Below are positions 7,603 to 15,815 of a DNA stretch of 64,000 bases, piece by piece. Made by a program: the position numbers and the translations under genes. The DNA lies in contig JAQBNH010000008.1 in NCBI GenBank assembly GCA_028288705.1, positions 124,001 through 188,000 on the forward strand, read 5' to 3'. Source of the stretch: Ferruginibacter sp. GTDB taxonomy: Bacteria > Bacteroidota > Bacteroidia > Chitinophagales > Chitinophagaceae. Each line of letters begins with the position of its first letter. Position 1 is the first letter of the stretch. Under the pieces are notes generated by a model. That model saw only the letters and a list, made by a program, of their open reading frames with translations, searched no databases and was not told the origin of the DNA.

Positions 7603-8904
7603 ATGAACGAACATATTGGCCTAAGCCTGGAATATAAGAACACGCTGGATTATGCAAAATACCTGGATGAAAATGATCCGCTTCATCTTTATCGGGAGCA
7701 GTTTTATATCCCATTGATCCATGGAAAGGAAAGTATTTATTTCACCGGGAATTCTCTTGGCCTTCAACCAAAAACAACCCAGGACCATATTTTAAATGAA
7801 CTCGAAGACTGGGCAACCTTTGGTGTGGAAGGTCATCATCACGCCCGGAAGCCATGGTTGAATTATCATGAACAATTTCCGGAATTATTAAAAGATATTG
7901 TCGGCGCGAAAGAAAATGAGCTGGTCGTTATGAACCAGCTTACGGTGAACCTGCATATGCTGATGACCAGTTTTTACAGGCCGACAAAACAACGGCATAA
8001 GATCATCTGCGAAGGGAAAGCATTTCCTTCAGATCAATATGCACTTGCCTCGCAGGTAAAGCTGCATGGGTGCGACCCTACCACTTCCCTTATAGAAATT
8101 TCCCCATTGCCCGGCGAGCATACAATTTCTGATAAAGCCATTCAGGATGCTATCAGCACTCATGGTGACGAACTGGCGTTGGTGCTGATCGGTGCGGTGA
8201 ATTATTACAGCGGCCAGGTATTCGATATGAAAGCAATTGTAGAAGGCGCGCATAATGTTGGTGCACACTGCGGATTTGACCTGGCGCATGCCGCCGGAAA
8301 TATTGAATTGAAATTACATGACTGGGAAGTTGATTTCGCTTGCTGGTGCAGCTACAAATATTTGAATAGCGGCCCTGGCGCGGTATCTGGCGTTTTTATT
8401 CACGAAAAGTACGCTACAGATACATCGGTCCCACGTTTCGCGGGCTGGTGGGGACATAACAAAGAAACGCGGTTTAAAATGGATAAAACATTTGATCCGA
8501 TTGCAACCGCAGAAGGCTGGCAACTAAGTAACGCGCCGATCCTGAGTATGGCCGCGCATTACGCCGCATTGGAAATATTTGCTGCGGCAGGCATGCCCGC
8601 ATTATTGCAGAAATCGAAAAAACTAACAGATTATTTGTTTTTTATCCTGAATGAGATAAACAAAAATTCAGTCGAACAAATAATTGAGATTATCACACCT
8701 CAGGAAAACCGGAAACATGGTTGCCAGGTGTCGATGCTTATGTTACGAAATGGTAAAGAAATTTTTGAAGAGTTGAAAAAGCGAGCTGTTATCGCAGACT
8801 GGCGTGAACCTAACGTAATCCGCATCGCACCCGTTCCGTTGTATAACAGCTTTGAAGATGTATTTCGTTTTGGAGAAATTATTTCGGCAACCCTGAAAAA
8901 CTAA
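7603..8904 (+). CDS. kynU: Kynureninase
   Basis: A 433-residue PLP enzyme of fold type I that cleaves 3-hydroxykynurenine to 3-hydroxyanthranilate and alanine. Motifs: YFTGNSLGLQPK near the N terminus, GVEGHHHARKPW, the PLP-ring Asp in HCGFDLAHAAGN, the Schiff-base Lys in CWCSYKYLNSGPG, and RFAGWWGHN, all strongly characteristic. It begins 8 bases after the deaminase stop and is 19 bases ahead of the monooxygenase gene, so it belongs to the same operon. The hydroxylated substrate is inferred from the neighbouring monooxygenase and dioxygenase. Confidence 0.96.
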   Translation: MNEHIGLSLEYKNTLDYAKYLDENDPLHLYREQFYIPLIHGKESIYFTGNSLGLQPKTTQDHILNELEDWATFGVEGHHHARKPWLNYHEQFPELLKDIVGAKENELVVMNQLTVNLHMLMTSFYRPTKQRHKIICEGKAFPSDQYALASQVKLHGCDPTTSLIEISPLPGEHTISDKAIQDAISTHGDELALVLIGAVNYYSGQVFDMKAIVEGAHNVGAHCGFDLAHAAGNIELKLHDWEVDFACWCSYKYLNSGPGAVSGVFIHEKYATDTSVPRFAGWWGHNKETRFKMDKTFDPIATAEGWQLSNAPILSMAAHYAALEIFAAAGMPALLQKSKKLTDYLFFILNEINKNSVEQIIEIITPQENRKHGCQVSMLMLRNGKEIFEELKKRAVIADWREPNVIRIAPVPLYNSFEDVFRFGEIISATLKN

Positions 8905-8923
8905 CTGCAGTTTAAAATATTTA

Positions 8924-10285
8924 ATGGAAAAAGAAATTACAATAATTGGTGCCGGTCTTGTAGGCTCACTGCTGTCGATTTATCTATCGAAACGGGGATA
9001 TAAGGTGAGCATTTACGAACGTCGCGGCGACATGCGCACGAATGTCGTATCTGCCGGGCGTTCTATAAACCTGGCATTAAGTGATCGTGGGATCCGGGCG
9101 CTGGAAGAGGTTGGAATAATGGACGAAATCCGTAGGATCGCAATACCGATGCATGGCCGCGAAATCCATAATCCAGATGGCACATCCGCTTACCAACCTT
9201 ACGGCAAAGAAGGGCAGTTTATAAATTCGGTTTCACGCGCTGATCTGAATTGCAAGTTGATGGATCTTGCCGAACAACATGGCGTTACTATTTTCTTCCA
9301 TCAAAAAGCAGAGGCAATAGATTGGAAACAAAACGAAATACATTTTGTAAATCCTGAAAACGAAAGCACCTTATTCGTTAAGTCGGATGTGATACTTGGG
9401 AGTGATGGCTCCTTCTCTGCCGCGAGGTTAACACATCAATTACAATCAGACCGTTTTCAATATGAACAATTTTATATCGATTACGGCTATAAAGAATTGC
9501 ATATTCCCGGCGGAGCGAGCAGCGCATTTCAATTAAAAGAAAACGCGCTTCATATCTGGCCCCGCGGACAATACATGATGATCGCTCTGCCCAATACCGA
9601 CGGTAGTTTCACCTGCACGCTGTTTTTCCCTTTCGAAGGAGATCCTTCCTTCGAAAGTCTCAGCGACGAAACAAAACTCAGGGAATTTTTCGAAATAAAT
9701 TTTTCCGATGCGATGAACAGGATGCCCACACTGGTTGATGATTTCTTCAGCAATCCCACTGGCTCATTAGTAACTGTCAAATGTTTTCCATGGATCAGGG
9801 AAAATAAATTTGCCTTGATTGGCGACGCTGCGCACGCGATCGTACCATTTTTCGGGCAGGGAATGAACTGTGGTTTTGAAGATTGCGCGGTGTTAAATCA
9901 AATGTTGGATGAATATTCAGATGATTGGGAAAAAGCGTTGCCTGCTTACCAGGAATTGCGTAAGCCGGATGCAGATGCGATCGCTGAACTTGCTTTAAAT
10001 AATTTTGTGGAGATGCGCGACAAAGTTGCTGATCCCCAGTTCCTGTTACAGAAAAAAATTGAAGGATATTTCAGTTCCAAACACCCGGACAAATGGACGC
10101 CGGCTTATGGAATGGTGACGTTTAGTCCGGAAATCCGCTACAGTGAAGCACTGCAGCGTGGCAAACAACAACAGGCCATCATGGACGAAATTATGCAAAT
10201 GCCTTCCCTCGAATCAGCATGGGATAGTGAGACCGTTGAAAAAAATATGCTGGAAAAAATCAGCCAACAAAATTCTCATGTATAA
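8924..10285 (+). CDS. kmo: Kynurenine 3-monooxygenase (FAD)
   Basis: A 453-residue flavoprotein hydroxylase. The FAD-binding Rossmann motif is GAGLVGSLLSIYLSKRGY, the GRSINLALSDRGIRALE segment is specific to kynurenine monooxygenases, and the second FAD motif reads LIGDAAHAIVPFFGQGMNCG. Using NADPH and O2 it makes 3-hydroxykynurenine, the substrate of the kynureninase upstream. Eukaryotic KMO has a C-terminal membrane helix; here the C terminus (EKISQQNSHV) is short and hydrophilic, so the enzyme is probably soluble. It overlaps the next gene by 8 bases. Confidence 0.96.
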   Translation: MEKEITIIGAGLVGSLLSIYLSKRGYKVSIYERRGDMRTNVVSAGRSINLALSDRGIRALEEVGIMDEIRRIAIPMHGREIHNPDGTSAYQPYGKEGQFINSVSRADLNCKLMDLAEQHGVTIFFHQKAEAIDWKQNEIHFVNPENESTLFVKSDVILGSDGSFSAARLTHQLQSDRFQYEQFYIDYGYKELHIPGGASSAFQLKENALHIWPRGQYMMIALPNTDGSFTCTLFFPFEGDPSFESLSDETKLREFFEINFSDAMNRMPTLVDDFFSNPTGSLVTVKCFPWIRENKFALIGDAAHAIVPFFGQGMNCGFEDCAVLNQMLDEYSDDWEKALPAYQELRKPDADAIAELALNNFVEMRDKVADPQFLLQKKIEGYFSSKHPDKWTPAYGMVTFSPEIRYSEALQRGKQQQAIMDEIMQMPSLESAWDSETVEKNMLEKISQQNSHV

Positions 10286-10904
10286 ACTGCCGCATTTCAC
10301 CGAACACGACCAGGAAGCTATCATGCAATTCATGCAGGATTTTTCATTGGCACTGGTTGCGGGTGTCGGAAATGATTACCCGGTTGCCACCCAATTACCA
10401 CTAGAGGTTGTGGAGCATAACGGTTCATTATTTTTCACCGGTCACATGATGCGAAATACAGATCATCACAAAGCATTTGCTACAAACGAACATGTGCTTG
10501 TTGTATTTACGAGCCCGTCTGCCGTCATTAGTGCAAACTGGTACGAACAACCGACGGGGGCCAGTACTATAAATTATATGGCTGTTCATGCAAAGGGGAA
10601 GATCCATTTTTCTGATGAAGCAGGAACAAGGGCAGCGATCAAACAAATCACCGACAAACACATTGGCACAGATGGGCCGGCTGCGTTTGAAAAGCTCGCG
10701 CCGGAATATATTGATGCAATGCTGAAAGCAATCGTTGGGTTTTCAATTGAGGTTGTATCGCTCCAGAATGTCTTTAAACTGAGCCAGAACCGAAGTGTTA
10801 CCGACCAGGAACGAATCATTGAAAAGCTTGAGGCGGCGAAAGAACCCGGCGCCATTTTTATTGCAGCCGAAATGAAAAAACGTTTAACCATAACGAAACA
10901 TTGA
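10278..10904 (+). CDS. PaiB-family FMN-binding protein
   Basis: A 208-residue protein of the FMN_bind_2 / PaiB family: MYKLPHFTEHDQEAIMQFM at the start, VATQLPLEV, FTGHMMRNTDHHKAF, STINYMAVHAKGKI, MLKAIVGFSIEV and the signature FKLSQNRSVTD. PaiB of Bacillus is described as a negative regulator of protease synthesis and sporulation, but the fold is a split-barrel flavin binder and the true activity of most members is unknown. Its ATG overlaps the kmo stop by 8 bases, so it is translated with the kynurenine genes; a flavin- or kynurenine-linked role is inference only. The longer frame back to 10143 is rejected because it overlaps kmo. Confidence 0.85.
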   Translation: MYKLPHFTEHDQEAIMQFMQDFSLALVAGVGNDYPVATQLPLEVVEHNGSLFFTGHMMRNTDHHKAFATNEHVLVVFTSPSAVISANWYEQPTGASTINYMAVHAKGKIHFSDEAGTRAAIKQITDKHIGTDGPAAFEKLAPEYIDAMLKAIVGFSIEVVSLQNVFKLSQNRSVTDQERIIEKLEAAKEPGAIFIAAEMKKRLTITKH

Positions 10905-10920
10905 CATAACCATTGTTCAC

Positions 10921-11730
10921 ATGCATCGAAATACTTTAGTCAGCGAAATTCGTAAGAAGCAATCATATCTCTGTGTTGGCCTGGATACAGACCCGGAAAA
11001 AATTCCCCCTCACCTTCAGGGGAAGCCGGGCGCAACCGTGCTCTTCAACAAAGCCATCATTGATGCTACCAAAGATTTTTGCGTGAGTTATAAGATCAAC
11101 ACAGCTTTTTATGAGGCGATGGGTGTAGCTGGCTGGGAAGCGATGGAGGAAACGGTGGCTTATATTCCCGACACGCATTTTACGATCGCCGATGCAAAAC
11201 GTGGCGACATTGGTAATACATCTTCCCAATATGCAAAAGCGTTTTTTGAAACGATCCCGTTTGATGCGATCACTGTTGCACCGTACATGGGCGAAGACAG
11301 CATTCGGCCTTTTTTGGAATATGAAAACAAATGGACGATCGTATTAGGACTGACAAGCAATAAGGGAGCAAAAGATTTTGAATTGCAAAAGCTGGGCGAA
11401 GAATTTTTGTATGAGAAAGTACTGTCAACCGTAAGCCAGTGGGGGAACCCCGATAACCTGATGTTTGTAACCGGCGCGACTCAGGCCGGAGAACTCGCCA
11501 ATATCCGCAGGATCATTCCGGATAATTTTTTATTGGTGCCAGGTGTGGGTTTCCAGGGCGGAAGCCTCAAAGAAGTAAGCAGGTATGGCATGAATGATGA
11601 AGTCGGAATTTTAGTCAATGCAAGCCGCGCGATCATCTTTGCAGGTTCGGGTGAAAATTTTGCTGAAGAAGCGGCCACAATTGCGCAACAATACCAGGCG
11701 GAAATGGCGAATTATCTGGTCGCAAAGTAA
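10921..11730 (+). CDS. pyrF: Orotidine 5'-phosphate decarboxylase
   Basis: A 269-residue enzyme of the longer (type 2) OMP decarboxylase group, the last step of UMP synthesis. The substrate-binding and catalytic motifs are visible: LCVGLDTDPEKIP, YKINTAFYEAMG, and the Lys/Asp tetrad in IADAKRGDIGNTS; VGFQGG and VNASRAIIFAGSG form the phosphate-binding end. It begins 16 bases after the PaiB-family gene and may be read through from the kynurenine operon, though its role is unrelated. It converges with the SGNH hydrolase gene. Confidence 0.96.
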   Translation: MHRNTLVSEIRKKQSYLCVGLDTDPEKIPPHLQGKPGATVLFNKAIIDATKDFCVSYKINTAFYEAMGVAGWEAMEETVAYIPDTHFTIADAKRGDIGNTSSQYAKAFFETIPFDAITVAPYMGEDSIRPFLEYENKWTIVLGLTSNKGAKDFELQKLGEEFLYEKVLSTVSQWGNPDNLMFVTGATQAGELANIRRIIPDNFLLVPGVGFQGGSLKEVSRYGMNDEVGILVNASRAIIFAGSGENFAEEAATIAQQYQAEMANYLVAK

Positions 11731-11741
11731 AGACTCAACGA

Positions 11742-12350
11742 TCACGATCCGACGGCTTCGAAAATAAATTTTTGAAGTTCCCGTGCCCATTTTTCATATT
11801 CCATTTTTGATGGATGAAGTTTGTCTGCGGCAACAAAATCGGGGTCGTCATTATCCTTTCGTTGCGCTGTTGTAATGTCAATAAAATGGCAGCCATACCT
11901 GGAGGCAGTAACGGTACAAATTTTATTGTACGCATCAATTTCTGCGGAAATTTTTTCCCGGTCACGTCCTTCTGCAAAAGGCGTTCGTCCCCAGTCAGGA
12001 ATGCTCAATACAAAAACACGTGAAGGTTGATTCCCGGAAAAAGCGATGGCGCGTTGTAATAGCGATTCGAATTCCGGGAGAAAATTTTCGGCTGTGCGTT
12101 CCCGGTATTGGTTGTTTACGCCGATCAGTAAACTTACGATGTCGTACCTTTTTAAGAAAACGGTCTGGTCAATTTGCGCAGACAATTCATCGGTCGTCCA
12201 GCCTGTTTTAGCGATGATCTCTGGTGACAGTATCGCCAGCGCATTTTCGCTCCGCAACAATTGAACAGTTTGATATGGAAAACTTTCAGATAATAAAACA
12301 CTTTCACCGATAGTGTAACTGTCGCCCAATGCCAGGTAAGAATATTGCAT
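11742..12350 (-). CDS. SGNH/GDSL-family hydrolase
   Basis: A 202-residue lipase/esterase-like protein with the SGNH blocks: block I LALGDSYTIGE (catalytic Ser), block II Gly in TGWTTDELS, block III SLLIGVNNQYR (Asn), block V ADKLHPSKMEYE (Asp and His). No signal peptide is seen, so it may act in the cytoplasm. Substrates in this family range from acyl esters to acetylated sugars and cannot be told here. It is the last of four leftward genes and starts 19 bases after the serine hydrolase stop. Confidence 0.88.
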   Translation of the reverse strand: MQYSYLALGDSYTIGESVLLSESFPYQTVQLLRSENALAILSPEIIAKTGWTTDELSAQIDQTVFLKRYDIVSLLIGVNNQYRERTAENFLPEFESLLQRAIAFSGNQPSRVFVLSIPDWGRTPFAEGRDREKISAEIDAYNKICTVTASRYGCHFIDITTAQRKDNDDPDFVAADKLHPSKMEYEKWARELQKFIFEAVGS

Positions 12351-12369
12351 CCTGCAATGTATTAAAGAT

Positions 12370-13446
12370 CTAGTATTTTAAGGCGAGTTTCAATTTGCCC
12401 CAAAGTTCATTGTCAAAACTGGAAGGCCCTGCCGTGGTAGTTCCTGCAGAATCGCCGAGGCGAACCAGCACGACATCAAGCGAAGGAACGATATAAATCT
12501 TCTTATCATCTTTTCCGAGTGCCATATACATATCAGCAGGAGCATTGGTACATAAACTTCCGGGAAAAACGAGTTGTGATTGCGGCAACATAAAGTTTTG
12601 TTTCCCATTCAGCCACCACAGATAACCATAAGAATTATTAATGGTTTGAGAACTGTTGAGCATCGCATTAAAATAACCTGCATCGCTACTGAGCGACACG
12701 CCATTCCATTTCCCGCCACTGATGATCATCGATCCAAAACGGGCAGCTTCGCGCGTTGTGCACCACATAATGTGATTATACCAAAAAGCATTCGGCATAC
12801 CGATTTTATCAAACAATTTTTCTTTACTGTATTGGTTAAATGTTTTGCCACTGGCATTTGCGATAACATCCTGCAATAGATGATAAGGCGCATTATGATA
12901 AGCCCAGCGTGTGCCTGCGTCTGCCTTATAAAGCAGGCATGACGGGTTTATACAATCAGGATCTGCCACAGCATCATCCAGACCCGTCGTCATGGTCAGT
13001 TGATTCTTCACCGTGATGAGATTCTCTTTCGCCAGTGAAAGTGACGTCCATCCCGTGCCCAGGTATTGAGAAACTTTATTGTTGATATTTAAAGTTCCTT
13101 CCTGTTGCGCAATACCTGTTAGAAAACCTGCCACAGATTTACCTGCAGAGGCGATGTAATATTTTGTGTCTTTGGTCCAGCCATTCCAATATTGTTCTTT
13201 TACAATTTTACCATGTTGTAACAACACCACTCCGAAACTATTTTTACTGCCTGCGTAATCGAAGGCTTCCTGTAATTTGGTTTCGTCCCAGTTTAAACCG
13301 GTGGCTGTTTTCGTCAACCATTCCTCTCCTGTCAACGGCGGATAATAATATGATTCAGGGCCGGGTGGTAAAGCCACTTCTTCAGATGTTTTTTTACACG
13401 ATAGAAGCGAACCGATGACCAGGAATAAGAAAAGAATACGCAGCAT
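12370..13446 (-). CDS. Serine hydrolase, beta-lactamase/penicillin-binding-protein fold, lipoprotein
   Basis: A 358-residue protein starting with a lipoprotein signal (FLFLVIGSLLSCKKTSEE, Cys about residue 17). The class C beta-lactamase-like catalytic SxxK is in YYIASAGKSVAGFLTG, and a YHN triad occupies the place of the YxN motif (WAYHNAPYHLL). Members of this family act as esterases, D-aminopeptidases or carboxypeptidases; an antibiotic-degrading role is not indicated. The ATG at 13446 is chosen because it puts the signal peptide at the N terminus; the open frame continues upstream to 13539 with no signal-like residues and overlaps the gene before it. Confidence 0.85.
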   Translation of the reverse strand: MLRILFLFLVIGSLLSCKKTSEEVALPPGPESYYYPPLTGEEWLTKTATGLNWDETKLQEAFDYAGSKNSFGVVLLQHGKIVKEQYWNGWTKDTKYYIASAGKSVAGFLTGIAQQEGTLNINNKVSQYLGTGWTSLSLAKENLITVKNQLTMTTGLDDAVADPDCINPSCLLYKADAGTRWAYHNAPYHLLQDVIANASGKTFNQYSKEKLFDKIGMPNAFWYNHIMWCTTREAARFGSMIISGGKWNGVSLSSDAGYFNAMLNSSQTINNSYGYLWWLNGKQNFMLPQSQLVFPGSLCTNAPADMYMALGKDDKKIYIVPSLDVVLVRLGDSAGTTTAGPSSFDNELWGKLKLALKY

Positions 13447-13502
13447 GATGTTAGTTTGGGATTTAGACTTCCTAAACGCTAAAAGTTTAATGCTAGTATA
13501 TT

Positions 13503-13976
13503 TTAGATGGCGGGAGTCTTCTCTAATTGCCCGATCCATTTACGGCAAAGAAATAATGGCAACAATCCGATCAATCCAAAGCTGCAATCGATTAAGATAT
13601 GAAAGACAGGGATCTGCCTGATCGGACCTGCGATAAAAGCCAGCGGCAGCACCGCCAGGCAAGCAACAATAGCCCAATCGATGATCCATTTATTGCGAAC
13701 GGGATCCCGGTAAACACCGATGAAAGCAGCAGCAATAACAAGGTGAGCAAACGCCAGCCAGTCATAACCATATGCCAGCATTGGATAGCTGGCATTGGTA
13801 TGCCTGAGTGCAGCATAACAGTTTTGTAACCACGCCTCCATTGAATCCGAGATCAGTGAAGGATGTTTCAGCAGCCAGGAAAGTTCTGTCTCCACGGGAA
13901 AAGCGGTGATGCCGCTTAATGCAAGTAAGACCATAAAAACGATCACCGTTACGCGAATCTTTTTCAATAAAGTCAT
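13503..13976 (-). CDS. Small integral membrane protein, unknown function
   Basis: A 157-residue protein with four probable membrane helices (VTVIVFMVLLALSGITAF; DWLAFAHLVIAAAFIGVY; WAIVACLAVLPLAFIAGPI; ILIDCSFGLIGLLPLFLC). No family function is recognised. Conserved-looking polar points are the FPVETELSWLL segment after the first helix and RDPVRNKW between helices 2 and 3. The ATG at 13974-13976 shares its A with the TGA stop of the YciI-family gene (TGATG), so the two are translationally coupled. Confidence 0.75.
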   Translation of the reverse strand: MTLLKKIRVTVIVFMVLLALSGITAFPVETELSWLLKHPSLISDSMEAWLQNCYAALRHTNASYPMLAYGYDWLAFAHLVIAAAFIGVYRDPVRNKWIIDWAIVACLAVLPLAFIAGPIRQIPVFHILIDCSFGLIGLLPLFLCRKWIGQLEKTPAI

Positions 13977-14416
13977 CAATCCTGCTTTTTTTCGGGGATG
14001 CCTGGGGTGAAACTGCCGGAAGGTTCTGTGTACCATTGCACGATATCAGCGGCGAGTAAGCCAGCTTTAACGGCCGGATCTGTAGCTAAATATTGTTGAG
14101 CTTCCTCTTTTGTTTTACAGTCGAATACAAACAATCCACGCCAGGTATATTCATTTTTACCGAATGGGCCGGCAGCTTTTAATACACCCAGTTCATATAA
14201 CTTTTTCATATTATCCATATGTCCCTGGAACGCGTTTGCAGTAGACGTTGAATCAAGATCTGTAACGGCACCTGTTTTAAGCATAATAAACCAGAACGGC
14301 TGAATTTTAGGTTTTGGCTGGCGGCCAGCGCCTTCCAGTGAAGTCATCGGGCGGGTTTGCGCATATACCATTGTACAACCGCCGAACAACAGGCAGAATA
14401 CCAGGAACGATTTCAT
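13976..14416 (-). CDS. YciI-family protein with signal peptide
   Basis: A 146-residue protein: a signal peptide ending near VYAQ (residue 20), then a YCII domain (FWFIMLKTGAV, the conserved His in GHMDNMKKLYELGVL, AAGPFG, and a DPAV segment near YLATDPAVKAGLL). YciI domains are ferredoxin-like folds with a proposed His-Asp active site, but their chemistry is undetermined. An exported YciI is unusual in general, though it occurs in Bacteroidota. First gene of the leftward set; its start is 171 bases from the divergent gcdH. Confidence 0.82.
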   Translation of the reverse strand: MKSFLVFCLLFGGCTMVYAQTRPMTSLEGAGRQPKPKIQPFWFIMLKTGAVTDLDSTSTANAFQGHMDNMKKLYELGVLKAAGPFGKNEYTWRGLFVFDCKTKEEAQQYLATDPAVKAGLLAADIVQWYTEPSGSFTPGIPEKKQD

Positions 14417-14484
14417 GTTAGAAGTTTTGCTGAAAGTAATATATGTTCCCCACTACACAAAATGGGTTCATAGCAGAGATGCTT

Positions 14485-14492
14485 TATATTTG
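14485..14492 (+). promoter_or_regulatory. -7 promoter box for the micro-ORF and gcdH
   Basis: TATATTTG, a full match to TAnnTTTG, followed by GC. It places the transcript start near 14496-14500, about 20 bases before the micro-ORF ATG at 14517. No clear -33 TTG is seen at the usual distance. Confidence 0.55.
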
Positions 14493-14516
14493 CAGCGCCC
14501 GTTGCCGGAGCTACTC

Positions 14517-14585
14517 ATGTATCAGAGTGCGACGCCTGTAAAGCTGCTAGCAGCAGGATGCGGGTTAACTAAAAAAAATAAATAA
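14517..14585 (+). CDS. Micro-ORF directly upstream of gcdH (YxSATP-TKK family)
   Basis: ATG at 14517 opens a 22-codon frame that stops (TAA) at 14583-14585, two bases before the gcdH ATG. The peptide begins MYQSATPVKLL and ends GCGLTKKNK. It matches the minus-strand micro-ORF at 28962-29027 without gaps: Tyr, Ser-Ala-Thr-Pro and, ten codons later, Thr-Lys-Lys are shared, and Tyr, Pro and Thr use different synonymous codons in the two copies. That is what selection on a peptide would leave. It could be a leader peptide that couples translation into gcdH. I know no named family for it, and expression is unproven. Confidence 0.55.
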   Translation: MYQSATPVKLLAAGCGLTKKNK

Positions 14586-14587
14586 AG

Positions 14588-15772
14588 ATGGCTGCCAGGA
14601 CTGATAATTTTCAATCTCCCGATTATTTTAACCTTGATGAGTTACTTACCGAAGAGCATCGGCTGATCAGGGAGAGCGTTCGTAATTATGTAAAAAAAGA
14701 TATTTCGCCGATCATCGAAGATTATGCGCAACGAGCGGAATTCCCTGAACAGATCGTGAAGCAATTGGGCGGTCTGGGTTGTTTTGGCCCGACTGTTCCG
14801 GAGCAATACGGTGGCGGGGGACTTGATTATATTTCTTACGGCCTGATGATGCAGGAATTGGAGCGTGGCGATAGCGGTGTTCGTAGTACCGCAAGTGTAC
14901 AGGGAAGTTTGGTGATGTTTCCGATCTATCAATATGGCAGCGAAGAACAGCGCAATAAGTATTTACCGAAGCTCGCCAGCGGAGAATGGCTGGGTTGTTT
15001 CGGATTGACCGAGCCGAATCATGGCAGTGATCCAAGCAGTATGCTTACCAATATCAAAGATGCAGGTGATCATGTGATATTGAATGGTGCGAAAATGTGG
15101 ATCAGCAACGCGCCTTTTTCGCAGGTCGCGGTTGTGTGGGCGAGGAACGAACAGGACGAGATCCAGGGCGTAATTGTTGAAAGAGGTATGGAAGGGTTTA
15201 GTACGCCGACAACACATGGCAAATGGAGCCTTCGTGCAAGTGCGACCGGCGAACTCGTTTTTGATAATGTAAAAGTTCCAAAAGAAAATATTTTACCAAA
15301 CGTGAAGGGGTTAAAAGGTCCGCTCGGCTGTTTAACGAAAGCAAGGTATGGTATTGCCTGGGGTGCAATTGGCGCGGCAATGGATTGTTACGACACTGCC
15401 TTGCAATACAGTAAGGAACGCGTACAGTTTGGCCGGCCGATTGGTGGCTTTCAACTGCAGCAAAAGAAGTTGGCAGAAATGATCACGGAGATCACGAAAG
15501 CCCAATTACTTAACTGGCGCTTGGGCGTTTTAATGAACGAAGGAAAAGTTACGCCTCAACAGGTAAGTATGGCAAAAAGAAATGCATGTGAAGTAGCAAC
15601 GAATATTTGTCGCGATGCACGCCAGATGCTGGGCGGGATGGGTATTACAGGAGAATATAGTGTTATGCGCCATATGATGAACCTCGAGAGTGTGATCACT
15701 TACGAAGGCACGCATGATATCCATTTACTGATCACAGGAATGGATGTAACAGGCCTGAATGCCTTTAAATAA
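14588..15772 (+). CDS. gcdH: Glutaryl-CoA dehydrogenase (acyl-CoA dehydrogenase family)
   Basis: A 394-residue FAD enzyme that oxidises and decarboxylates glutaryl-CoA to crotonyl-CoA. Group-specific stretches: MQELERGDSGVRSTASVQGS, GCFGLTEPNHGSDPSSM, RYGIAWGAIGAAMDCYD, and the end NLESVITYEGTHDIHLLITG, where the Glu of YEGTHD is the catalytic base. The PNHGSDP and final TYEGTHDIH motifs separate it from short-chain acyl-CoA dehydrogenases. Glutaryl-CoA is the meeting point of lysine and tryptophan breakdown, which fits the kynurenine genes 4 kb away and the dehydrogenase that follows. It is preceded by a micro-ORF. Confidence 0.92.
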   Translation: MAARTDNFQSPDYFNLDELLTEEHRLIRESVRNYVKKDISPIIEDYAQRAEFPEQIVKQLGGLGCFGPTVPEQYGGGGLDYISYGLMMQELERGDSGVRSTASVQGSLVMFPIYQYGSEEQRNKYLPKLASGEWLGCFGLTEPNHGSDPSSMLTNIKDAGDHVILNGAKMWISNAPFSQVAVVWARNEQDEIQGVIVERGMEGFSTPTTHGKWSLRASATGELVFDNVKVPKENILPNVKGLKGPLGCLTKARYGIAWGAIGAAMDCYDTALQYSKERVQFGRPIGGFQLQQKKLAEMITEITKAQLLNWRLGVLMNEGKVTPQQVSMAKRNACEVATNICRDARQMLGGMGITGEYSVMRHMMNLESVITYEGTHDIHLLITGMDVTGLNAFK

Positions 15773-15815
15773 TTGACCACAACCGACAAAAAAAGGAAAG
15801 TAAAAAAAACGAACA

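Noticed and set aside
10143..10277. Longer start for the PaiB-family protein
   Set aside because: It overlaps 45 codons of kmo, and the conserved N terminus begins at 10278.
12370..13446. Antibiotic-resistance beta-lactamase
   Set aside because: It has the SxxK fold but the third motif region and lipoprotein nature fit the broad serine-hydrolase/esterase group; resistance is not supported.
14493..14587. Leader of gcdH as a known riboswitch (SAM-II, preQ1 or similar)
   Set aside because: The GCTGC-TA-GCAGC hairpin and the A-run do not match any class I can recognise, and the shared signal with the FKBP leader is better explained by a reading frame.
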